From NCBI GenBank assembly GCA_023395435.1, contig JAEWZG010000126.1, forward strand, positions 1 through 5,652: 5,652 bases of DNA, given 5' to 3'. Under the pieces are notes generated by a model. The model was not told where the DNA came from, ran no database searches, and was given only the letters and a program-made list of their open reading frames with translations. Below are positions 1 through 5,652 of this stretch, one piece after another; within the stretch, counting starts at the first letter, position 1, and each line of letters starts with the position of its first letter. Both the position numbers and the translations under genes were made by a program. Source of the stretch: Bacillota bacterium (GTDB lineage Bacteria; Bacillota; Clostridia; Oscillospirales; Ruminococcaceae).

Positions 1-1
1 T

Positions 2-1240
2 TTACTCCTTATCCCCTAAAGTATCCAAAAATTTTGATTTAACAATTTCTGTGACTCTGACAGCAAAGTTATCGTCAATTACAACAACATCGCCTCTTGC
101 AATTAAATGTCCGTTTACTATTACATCGACCGGGGCTCCTGCCTGTCTGTCAAGCTCGATGACCGTTCCCTGTGTAAATTCAAGAATTTCTTTAACCTTT
201 TTCTTGGCCGAACCGATTTCTACTGAAACGTTGAGAGGAACAGTCATAAGAAGCTTCAGATTGTCCTGTTGTTCCGTTGGCAATACCGATGTGCCAAAGT
301 TTTCAAACTGATGAAGTTTAATCCCTTGAACGTTGATTGGCTCCGGCTGTGTCTGTTGATAACCCGACTGCGGCATTGTTTGCTGATACATCGGCTGTTG
401 CTGATATACTGGTTGTTGCTGATATACCGGTTGTTGCTGTGGTATTGGCTGAGGAACCGTTTGCGGAATTGGCTGCGGAATTGGTTGTGGTGTTGGCTGT
501 GGTGTTGGCTGTGGTGTTGGCTGCTGTATTGGAGGAGGCGCCTGGGTAACAGGTTGTGGTACAGCTGCTTCAGAAGCAGTTTCCTCAGTAGCACCATCTA
601 ATCCCTGTAGCATTTTCGATGCAAGTGTTCTTGCAAGCTCAATTTGTATTATTGAAACAAACTCACTGTTTATTACCCCATCTATCGTGAGATTAAAGCG
701 TATTGCAACAACATAATCATCTGGATTATAATTTTCAAATGTCTCTGTGTTATCAGCATTTTTGATTTTTGCAACAGGTGTTGATATATCAATAGCTTCA
801 CCCAGAAATTCTGAAAGAGCCGTTGCTGCTGAACCCATCATCTGATTCATTACTTCGCATACTGCGGAAATGTTAAGCTCATCAAATACAAAGTCGTCCG
901 TGACAACAAGCGGAAGTCCCATCAGCTGATTCAGCATTAACTGAACGTCAGACTGCTTAAGAATCATTGTATTTGTACCATTGACACCTTTTATATAGTT
1001 AATCATTACATATATTGAAGGCTCAAGGTCAGGATATTTAAGTTCACTGAAGCGGACAATGCTGATATGAGGAGTTGTAATCCATACCTTTGCATTCAGC
1101 AGATTAGAAACAGCCGTAGCAGCCGAACCCATACTTATATTTTCTATTTCTGCCACTGCACTTAGCTGCATTTCAGAAAACTGAACTTCTTTTGGGATCA
1201 CTGTCTGATTATTCTGAAGATCATTACTCATGCTTCCCAT
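2..1240 (-). CDS. fliY: Flagellar motor switch protein / CheY-P phosphatase FliY (CheC-FliN fusion)
   Basis: FliY is a component of the cytoplasmic C-ring switch that also dephosphorylates CheY-P. It reads as three parts. Residues 20-210 are a CheC-like domain with two active-site signatures of the form S-x3-E-x2-N-x22-P: S27/E31/N34/P57 and S125/E129/N132/P155. Both match the CheC consensus fully, so the phosphatase looks intact. Residues 215-300 are a low-complexity Pro/Gln/Tyr linker made of short tandem repeats. Residues 328-402 are a FliN/SpoA domain that would join the switch ring. At 412 residues it is somewhat longer than Bacillus FliY, which the linker can explain. The N-terminus lacks the LSQxEIDALL-type CheY-docking peptide that I recall from Bacillus FliY. 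Start choice is uncertain: the TGAGGT Shine-Dalgarno (1243-1248), which overlaps the fliM stop, is only 2 nt from the ATG at 1240 but 11 nt from an in-frame ATG at 1231, so a product three residues shorter is equally possible. The TAA stop is at 2-4, so the gene is complete in the window. Confidence 0.96.
   Translation of the reverse strand: MGSMSNDLQNNQTVIPKEVQFSEMQLSAVAEIENISMGSAATAVSNLLNAKVWITTPHISIVRFSELKYPDLEPSIYVMINYIKGVNGTNTMILKQSDVQLMLNQLMGLPLVVTDDFVFDELNISAVCEVMNQMMGSAATALSEFLGEAIDISTPVAKIKNADNTETFENYNPDDYVVAIRFNLTIDGVINSEFVSIIQIELARTLASKMLQGLDGATEETASEAAVPQPVTQAPPPIQQPTPQPTPQPTPQPIPQPIPQTVPQPIPQQQPVYQQQPVYQQQPMYQQTMPQSGYQQTQPEPINVQGIKLHQFENFGTSVLPTEQQDNLKLLMTVPLNVSVEIGSAKKKVKEILEFTQGTVIELDRQAGAPVDVIVNGHLIARGDVVVIDDNFAVRVTEIVKSKFLDTLGDKE
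381..434 (-). repeat. 18-bp tandem repeat, three copies, inside fliY
   Basis: Three consecutive 18-bp units start at 381, 399 and 417 (plus-strand form close to tgctgatatactggttgt). The second and third differ at one base; the first is slightly more diverged. On the coding strand they encode three successive six-residue Gln/Pro/Tyr units (YQQQPV or YQQQPM) at about residues 270-287 of FliY. Each unit is a multiple of three, so copy-number change would keep the frame and alter only linker length. Confidence 0.9.
438..521 (-). repeat. 12-bp tandem repeat, about seven units, inside fliY
   Basis: A 12-bp period runs through this stretch. Three units at 486-521 are identical (plus strand tgtggtgttggc), two at 462-485 are near-identical to each other (tgcggaattggc/t), and the units at 438 and 450 are more diverged. 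They encode a run of Pro-Gln-Pro-Thr/Ile/Val units at about residues 241-268 of FliY. Perfect copies in the middle and decayed copies at one edge suggest recent expansion by slippage or unequal recombination. The array stays in frame whatever its copy number. Confidence 0.9.
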
Positions 1241-1245
1241 CTACC

Positions 1246-2247
1246 TCAATTCTTAAAAGTATTATCCAGCCTTACGGCTTTTCTATTGTTCTTTGCACCA
1301 AGTTTTCCATCAAACCACGTTGTTTCCCCAACTTTTACAATAACGTTATTATTTATGTTTGTATTAAGAGGGATTATATCATTGACCTGAAGATGAAGAA
1401 TATCCTGAAGGTCAACCTGCGTTTCACAAAGAACTGCTGTCACATCTAGTTGAACATCTTTAATTCCTTGAAGGATTTCTGTCTTTCTCTCTGTTTCCTT
1501 AAGAGGGTCAAGACGCCTTGAGCTTCGAAGGCTCTTGTCGTTGAACTTTGCCATTATCTGCTCAAGATTCATAGCAGGAATACAGATTGAAATAGTGTTT
1601 TTAACATCCTTTATTTCAACCTCAAGCATTATCTGAATAATTATTTCATCAGGAGCTATGCTCTGAATAACTCTTGCATTGGTTTCAACACTTGCAATGC
1701 TTGTATTTATATCAATAAACGATGACCATGCTTCTTTCTGCATTGAACACAATTTATCAACAATCGTACGAAGGAGCCCTGTTTCTATTTCAGTAAAATC
1801 TCTGTTAATATCAACATAGCTTCCATTACCACCAAGAAGCCTGTCCATAAGCGTGAACGAAATAGGATTTGATAACTGCATTATCATCACAGTATCGTCA
1901 ATATCTTCGTCATTTGTTTCAAGATCCAGTATTGCCATTAGCACATATTCAGGAAGTGCATTGCTAAATTCGTTGTATCTCTGTTCCTCAAGCTGAAGAA
2001 CATTTACTTTGCAGTAAAGCCTCAACATTCCTGTGAAATATGAAGACAGCAGACGTGCATAGTTCTCAAATATTCTGTCAATAACCCTCAGACGTTCCTT
2101 TGTAAATTTCTTTGGCATCCTGAAGTCATAAGGCTTTGATTTTTTTTCGTTTTTTTGAGATTCAATTTCTTCAATAACCTTGTCTCCGTCGGTACTGAAA
2201 CTTCTCAACAGATCGTCTATCTGGCTTTGGGACAAAACATCTGCCAT
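1246..2247 (-). CDS. fliM: Flagellar motor switch protein FliM
   Basis: FliM is the switch-ring protein that binds CheY-P and transmits the signal to the rotor (FliG). In the 333 residues, an N-terminal docking peptide LSQSQIDDLL (residues 5-14) matches the FliM CheY-binding consensus. A charged linker leads to the usual YDFRMPKKFTKERLR entry (40-54). A CheC-like middle domain follows (about 45-230), carrying the FliG-contact motif GGNG at 139-142. A SpoA/FliN-like C-terminal domain occupies about 255-328. The length is normal for the family. The ATG at 2247 has a strong Shine-Dalgarno, AGAGGTGA (2255-2262), 7 nt upstream. The gene starts 24 nt after motB and ends in a TGA built into the ribosome binding site of fliY, 5 nt before it, which suggests translational coupling of the two switch proteins. 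In many Clostridia fliL lies just upstream; it is absent here. Confidence 0.98.
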   Translation of the reverse strand: MADVLSQSQIDDLLRSFSTDGDKVIEEIESQKNEKKSKPYDFRMPKKFTKERLRVIDRIFENYARLLSSYFTGMLRLYCKVNVLQLEEQRYNEFSNALPEYVLMAILDLETNDEDIDDTVMIMQLSNPISFTLMDRLLGGNGSYVDINRDFTEIETGLLRTIVDKLCSMQKEAWSSFIDINTSIASVETNARVIQSIAPDEIIIQIMLEVEIKDVKNTISICIPAMNLEQIMAKFNDKSLRSSRRLDPLKETERKTEILQGIKDVQLDVTAVLCETQVDLQDILHLQVNDIIPLNTNINNNVIVKVGETTWFDGKLGAKNNRKAVRLDNTFKN

Positions 2248-2271
2248 CTATGTATCACCTCTCAATAAGGG

Positions 2272-3105
2272 TTATTTTGTAGCTTTGATTGATGAAGAAT
2301 CCTCTTTTTTAGGAGTTTCCTCTGGCGGAACGAATTCTGTTCCGAAGTCCATTTGAAGTAATTCATTAATGACACTTTGATTAGTAAAATCAGCATCATT
2401 TCTTACAATAACTATTTCAACACGACGGTTTTTTGCTCTGTTTGCTTCAGAATCGTTCGGTGCAACAGGCCTGTATGAACCATATCCTGCTGAAACCAGT
2501 TTTTCCGGAGCGCATATTTTCTTATCCCTAAGGTAATTACCAACATTAACAGCTCTTCCGCTCGAAAGTGTCATATCATCAATCTTTGAACCCGGGCTGA
2601 CTGCGGTATGTCCGCATACTTTAACTACCATTATCTTGTCATCCACAGCCTTAATACCAGCGCCGATTGCATTTAGAACCTTTTTACCAGAATCAAGTAA
2701 AACATCACTGTCACCAGAGAAGAAAATATGGTTTTGGAATTTTAAATAAACGTTTGATTCACCTTTCTTTACTTCAACAGTATCTGAAAGTTTATTGCTT
2801 TCAACATAATTAACAAGATACTGATATAATTGATCAAAGGTTTCAGGTAGTTCGCCATCCTTTAACTCATCAGTAACAAAGGGATCATCAGAAGTCGAAT
2901 CAGGATTTTCTGGTGCGACGATTGTGTTAACATTAGTCCCGTGTGAAGCAAAAGCTTGCAATATATATTGCCACTTTCCTTCATCAAACGATGAGCTGGC
3001 ATAAAGCATTACAAAAAATGTCAAAAGCAAAGTTACCATGTCACCATATGTATCCATCCAGTTGGCACCGCCTTCACCACCTGAGCTCTTTTTTCGTCTC
3101 GCCAA
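2272..3105 (-). CDS. motB: Flagellar motor stator protein MotB
   Basis: MotB is the stator subunit that carries the ion-binding site and anchors the complex to peptidoglycan. In the 277 residues, a short basic cytoplasmic start (MARRKK) is followed by a single membrane segment at about 23-38. The essential proton/sodium-binding aspartate is D22, in the family context WMDTYGDMVTLLLTFF. A periplasmic linker (about 40-115) leads to an OmpA/MotB-type domain (about 117-235). That domain has GHT (165-167), the LSSGRAVNVGNYL stretch with R184, and the closing EANRAKNRRVEIVI stretch. The C-terminal tail is Lys/Glu/Ser-rich. Translation starts at a TTG (3103-3105): it has a Shine-Dalgarno AAGGTGA (3110-3116) 4 nt upstream and gives the usual MARRKK beginning, with no better ATG nearby. 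The coupling ion cannot be decided reliably from sequence. An 89-nt spacer separates motB from motA. Confidence 0.97.
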   Translation of the reverse strand: MARRKKSSGGEGGANWMDTYGDMVTLLLTFFVMLYASSSFDEGKWQYILQAFASHGTNVNTIVAPENPDSTSDDPFVTDELKDGELPETFDQLYQYLVNYVESNKLSDTVEVKKGESNVYLKFQNHIFFSGDSDVLLDSGKKVLNAIGAGIKAVDDKIMVVKVCGHTAVSPGSKIDDMTLSSGRAVNVGNYLRDKKICAPEKLVSAGYGSYRPVAPNDSEANRAKNRRVEIVIVRNDADFTNQSVINELLQMDFGTEFVPPEETPKKEDSSSIKATK

Positions 3106-3128
3106 AAAATCACCTTCTTTTATTTTTT

Positions 3129-3137
3129 ATTCTAACA
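3129..3137 (-). promoter_or_regulatory. Possible extended -10 promoter upstream of motB
   Basis: The minus strand reads TGTTAGAAT here: an extended -10 (TGn) followed by TAGAAT, which matches TATAAT at five of six positions. The -35 region is weak (TAGATT, three of six). A start near 3121 would leave a leader of only about 15 nt holding the motB Shine-Dalgarno. It lies in the longest spacer of the window. The spacer is strongly AT-rich, so a chance match is quite likely. No flagellar sigma-28 type GCCGATAA box is present. Confidence 0.22.
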
Positions 3138-3194
3138 TACTTCTTTCGTAAAATCTACTTTTTTATACAACTTTACTGTTTTTAACATAAATTT

Positions 3195-3980
3195 TTAATT
3201 TTCTTTTGTTTCTTTTTCCTTTTTCTTGCCTTTGCTCTTAGGAATCATAAATTCAAGTTTTTCTTGTATGTATCTTGGGTTAGCACCAGATATAATTGCA
3301 AGTGCGCCTTCTTCAACAATCTGCATGCATAAAAGCTCTTCTGAATGAATCGTTCTTAATCTGTTTGCAATAGGTGAAGCAATAAGATGAGCGAGAATAC
3401 ATCCATAGAAGGTTGTTATAAGAGCCGTTGACATACCGGCTCCAAGTCCGTCGGCATTACCGCTAAGATTAGCAAGCATATTTATAAGTCCGACAAGGGT
3501 ACCAATCATACCAAAACCCGGCGCAACCGCCCCCATCTTGTCCCAGAATGCTGTATTCTCTTCATGTCGGTCACACATAAAATCTATGGCATCATCAAGC
3601 ATTGCTTTTACTCTATCACTATCATTTGCATCAACAATAAGCATAAGACTTGATTTCATGAAAGGATCCTTACAATCATTTGCACTTTCTTCAAGTGCGA
3701 GAAGGCTCTTGCTTCGTGCAATTTTTGCATATTCAACCATCTGATCTATGTACGCTTCTGGCTTATATTTTTTAGGTTTAACAAACATCTTAAGCATTTT
3801 GGGTACGTTTTTTATTACCTTAAATGGGAAGGACATCAATAATGCACCAAAAGTTCCTCCGCATGTTATCGCTAACGATGGATAATTAATAAATCCCGAG
3901 AGTGGATCACCCTCACCAATCATACCATATACTACCAAACCTAAACCAGCTAAAAAGCCAATTATACCTGTTATGTTCAT
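3195..3980 (-). CDS. motA: Flagellar motor stator protein MotA
   Basis: MotA is the membrane subunit of the stator; with MotB it forms the ion channel and pushes against FliG. In the 261 residues, four membrane segments can be placed at about 4-22, 33-51, 150-170 and 182-204. A large cytoplasmic loop between the second and third carries the charged torque-generating stretch ARSKSLLALEE (88-98, with R89 and E97/E98). The two functionally important prolines appear as P154 (VAPGFGMIGTLVG) and P203 (ASPIANRL) at the channel-lining helices. The C-terminus is a Lys/Glu-rich cytoplasmic tail. The length is normal. The ATG at 3980 has a consensus Shine-Dalgarno GGAGGA (3987-3992) with 6 nt spacing. 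It follows flbD by 59 nt and precedes motB, the standard arrangement in Clostridia. Confidence 0.97.
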   Translation of the reverse strand: MNITGIIGFLAGLGLVVYGMIGEGDPLSGFINYPSLAITCGGTFGALLMSFPFKVIKNVPKMLKMFVKPKKYKPEAYIDQMVEYAKIARSKSLLALEESANDCKDPFMKSSLMLIVDANDSDRVKAMLDDAIDFMCDRHEENTAFWDKMGAVAPGFGMIGTLVGLINMLANLSGNADGLGAGMSTALITTFYGCILAHLIASPIANRLRTIHSEELLCMQIVEEGALAIISGANPRYIQEKLEFMIPKSKGKKKEKETKEN

Positions 3981-4029
3981 TTTATATCCTCCGATTCATT
4001 AAGTATAAAATCTATTACAAGCTCAAAAG

Positions 4030-4039
4030 CGAATATTCG
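4030..4039. repeat. Perfect 10-bp palindrome between flbD and motA
   Basis: cgaatattcg is a perfect 10-bp palindrome directly after the flbD stop codon. It has no loop and no T-run, so it is not a terminator, and its length is compatible with chance in AT-rich DNA. No function is assigned. Confidence 0.3.
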
Positions 4040-4231
4040 TTATTTAATTTTTCCTATGCATCTTAGTTTATAATCTTTTGACTTTTCAATTATCTCATCT
4101 AAAGTTTCTTTAACAACATAGCACCTTCCGCTTTGCATGGTAATAATTGTATCGGGTGCCTGCGAGATGTTTTCAATAAAATCTTCGTTAACAACAATAA
4201 CCCTATCATCTACTCGTGTGAGCTTTATCAT
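4040..4231 (-). CDS. flbD: Flagellar protein FlbD/SwrD family (motor power factor)
   Basis: This is a small 63-residue protein of the FlbD (YlzI/SwrD) family, recognised by the start MIKLTRV, the central PDTIITMQSGRCYVVKET and the helical end DEIIEKSKDYK. It has no membrane segment or signal peptide. In Bacillus subtilis the homologue SwrD is known to raise flagellar power for swarming, and the position here between flgE and motA fits a stator-related role; the molecular mechanism is not evident from sequence. I place the start at the ATG at 4231 because the Shine-Dalgarno TGAGGG (4238-4243) lies 6 nt upstream and the family begins MIKLT. An in-frame TTG two codons earlier (4237) directly abuts that Shine-Dalgarno and is unlikely to be used. 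It should not be confused with the unrelated Caulobacter transcription factor also called FlbD. Confidence 0.93.
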   Translation of the reverse strand: MIKLTRVDDRVIVVNEDFIENISQAPDTIITMQSGRCYVVKETLDEIIEKSKDYKLRCIGKIK

Positions 4232-4253
4232 ATTCAACCCTCATTTTAATTGT

Positions 4254-4279
4254 ATGGGAAGCCTTTTACGGCTTCCCAT
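4254..4279 (-). other. Intergenic stem-loop between flgE and flbD (terminator-like, no U-tract)
   Basis: A perfect inverted repeat has 10-bp arms (4254-4263 and 4270-4279; atgggaagcc and ggcttcccat) around a 6-nt loop. It starts 15 nt after the flgE stop and ends about 10 nt before the flbD Shine-Dalgarno. The stem has six G-C pairs. On the transcribed strand it is followed by ACAATTAAAATG, not a run of T, so it is a poor intrinsic terminator. More likely roles are a partial attenuator or an RNA 3'-end stabiliser that lets the abundant hook protein be made in excess of downstream motor genes. That role is inference. Confidence 0.75.
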
Positions 4280-4294
4280 CAATATTTAGTTTAT

Positions 4295-5652
4295 TTATCT
4301 CTTAAGATTTACAAGTTCCTGAAGTAGTTCATCAGATGTCGTAATGATTCTTGAGTTGGCCTGGAATCCTCTCTGTGTTGTAATCATATCAGCGAATTCC
4401 TGAGCAAGGTCAACATTTGACATTTCAAGTGCACTGGATACTATGTCGCCTGATCCATCATAACCAGCCTGACAAACTCTTGGCTGTCCTGATGCTGCTG
4501 TTTGTTGGAAGTATGAGTTGCCAGCCTCATCAAGTCCTGATGGGTTGTCAAAAGTTACAAGGTCAATTCTTCCAAGAATCATCTGACCGTGAACACTATG
4601 TGTTGCAGTAATAACACCATCATTACCTACTGCAAGGCTTGAAAGGTTTCCAACTGTCTGCTCTGCGGCAGTTCTACCACCATCAAGCTTTATTGTCCCC
4701 AGCATACCGGCAATGTTCTCATAGTATGTATTGTCACCATTACCAAGCTTTATTGGTTTTGCAGCAAGTGTTGAACCTGTTACTGCATTTGTGAGCCCTG
4801 TGAATGTAAGTGCTTTTGTATCACCGGCTACTATTCCTTCAGCAGTATTTGCTACATCTGCAAGAGCTTGGAGATTTGCAGCTGTATATGAATCTGTTTT
4901 AACAAGTGTGAAAACAAGTGTATCATCCTCCCAATCAGCTGAAGCCACACCTGCATCAATTGTCTTGTACTTGATGTTGATTGAATTTCCGTCTTTACCA
5001 TCTGCACCAGCAGTAATTGTCATCTTGTCAGCAGCAGCAGCTCCGAATTCTACATAGTTTGTTGCAGGAGCAGCTGTATCAGCTGGAGCTGGCTCAACCA
5101 TCATTGTTAGAGCACCAGTTGGCAATGTAATACCACCGTTTCTTATTGCTTCATCGATTGCTGCCTGCAATGAAGGAAGATCATCATACTTTGCCTTCTG
5201 ATCAAATGTAACTGTAAGGTTATCACCTGACATTGTTGCTGTCGGTGGTGTTCCGTGTACAAAGTTTATTGTAATGTTACCCTGTGCACCAAGTGTTGTT
5301 GAATTGATAGATACTGTTGAGCCAAGAAGCTGTTTTGAAGCTGATGAAGCTGCATCTGTTACGTTTGGAACAAATATCTGGATTCTGTCTGTTGAAGCAA
5401 CCTGTCCTGTAGGATCACCTGTGATACCAAGAACAAAATTGTTATTTGCATCAACGAGGTTGCCGTAGTTATCTATTGTAAGTATGCCTGCTCTTGTGTA
5501 GAATTTATTTCCGACTTTATCCTGTACCTGAAAAAAGCCTTCACCGGCAATAGCAAGGTCAAGCCCGCTATCAGTCATCTGAAAGCCTGATCGGGACATA
5601 ATAGTATCAATAGAACCAACAGTAACACCATAACCAACCTGTGAAGGGTTGT
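4295..5652 (-). CDS. flgE: Flagellar hook protein FlgE (5' end outside window)
   Basis: FlgE forms the hook, the extracellular joint between rod and filament, and is exported by the flagellar type III system. The frame is open to the window edge: before the first internal ATG (5597-5599) it continues upstream as NPSQVGYGVTVGSIDTI, the usual FlgE sequence after the N-terminal helix. About 451 residues are visible, and roughly 60-80 N-terminal residues are estimated to be missing. After SGLDLAIAGEGFFQV comes YTRAGILTIDNYGNLVDANN, typical of hook/rod domain D1. A long Ala/Thr/Asp-rich variable region (about 5330-4660) follows and appears to hold two related modules. The C-terminus returns to the conserved family end, LEMSNVDLAQEFADMITTQR followed by GFQANSRIITTSDELLQELV, which packs in the hook core. 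A single cysteine lies just before it. TAA is at 4295-4297. No start site or promoter can be assigned from this window. Confidence 0.96.
   Translation of the reverse strand, partial: NPSQVGYGVTVGSIDTIMSRSGFQMTDSGLDLAIAGEGFFQVQDKVGNKFYTRAGILTIDNYGNLVDANNNFVLGITGDPTGQVASTDRIQIFVPNVTDAASSASKQLLGSTVSINSTTLGAQGNITINFVHGTPPTATMSGDNLTVTFDQKAKYDDLPSLQAAIDEAIRNGGITLPTGALTMMVEPAPADTAAPATNYVEFGAAAADKMTITAGADGKDGNSINIKYKTIDAGVASADWEDDTLVFTLVKTDSYTAANLQALADVANTAEGIVAGDTKALTFTGLTNAVTGSTLAAKPIKLGNGDNTYYENIAGMLGTIKLDGGRTAAEQTVGNLSSLAVGNDGVITATHSVHGQMILGRIDLVTFDNPSGLDEAGNSYFQQTAASGQPRVCQAGYDGSGDIVSSALEMSNVDLAQEFADMITTQRGFQANSRIITTSDELLQELVNLKR

Noticed and set aside
256..601. Long overlapping open frames on both strands across the fliY linker
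   Set aside because: They arise because short in-frame tandem repeats with few stop codons are open in several frames. Their translations are monotonous Leu/Trp/Arg or Gln/Ser runs without a domain, and FliY clearly explains the region.
1192..1449. Plus-strand open frame across the fliM/fliY junction
   Set aside because: It is antisense to two recognised genes and has no family resemblance. The switch genes are tightly joined by an overlapping ribosome binding site, leaving no room for an independent gene.
3981..4029. Possible sigma-A promoter upstream of motA (TTGAGC and CTTAAT at 17 nt)
   Set aside because: Both boxes match only four of six positions in very AT-rich DNA; the better -10 (TATACT) has no -35 at a workable distance. 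This does not rise above chance.
4150..4160. CCCGATAC on the minus strand as a sigma-28 -10 box
   Set aside because: It lies inside the flbD coding sequence, has no TAAA-type -35 at about 15 nt, and would drive only a partial gene.
4731..5057. Plus-strand open frame of about 108 codons opposite flgE
   Set aside because: It is antisense to a clearly recognised hook protein; its Ala/Val/Ser-rich translation mirrors the flgE codon bias, and it has no domain or convincing ribosome binding site.
1..5652. A novel or undescribed system in this window
   Set aside because: All open reading space is filled by well-known flagellar genes in a familiar order. No unexplained gene, array or mobile element remains, so only detail-level oddities are reported.

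Overview
The window is a contiguous piece of a flagellar motility operon with every gene on the minus strand, so transcription runs from high to low coordinates. In transcription order it reads flgE (hook protein, 5' end outside the window), flbD/swrD, motA, motB, fliM, fliY. Only short spacers separate the genes: about 63 nt, 59 nt, 89 nt, 24 nt and 5 nt. There is no gene-free stretch over 100 bases, and no RNA gene, mobile element or CRISPR array that I can support.

The organism is most likely a motile, low-GC, Gram-positive member of the Clostridia, plausibly Lachnospiraceae (Roseburia/Eubacterium/Butyrivibrio-like). The evidence is the AT-rich DNA, strong AGGAGG-type ribosome binding sites, TTG start use, a CheC-FliN fusion protein (FliY) in place of plain FliN, and the flgE-flbD-motA-motB-fliM-fliY order. 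The family assignment is inference from gene content and order; the genus cannot be read from this sequence.

The genes form a functional series. FlgE builds the hook, the universal joint outside the cell. FlbD/SwrD is a small protein linked in Bacillus to motor power and sits directly before the stator genes. MotA and MotB form the ion-driven stator, with MotB anchored to peptidoglycan. FliM and FliY form the cytoplasmic switch ring; FliM carries a recognisable CheY-P docking peptide, and FliY carries two intact CheC-type phosphatase motifs that would remove phosphate from CheY-P at the motor.

I do not see a novel system: this is a well-known kind of operon. The details worth a second look are: the repeat-built Pro/Gln/Tyr linker in FliY and the absence of a CheY-docking peptide at its N-terminus; an apparent internal duplication in the variable part of FlgE; a perfect stem-loop without a U-tract between flgE and flbD; no fliL between motB and fliM; and a TTG-initiated motB behind an 89-nt AT-rich spacer.
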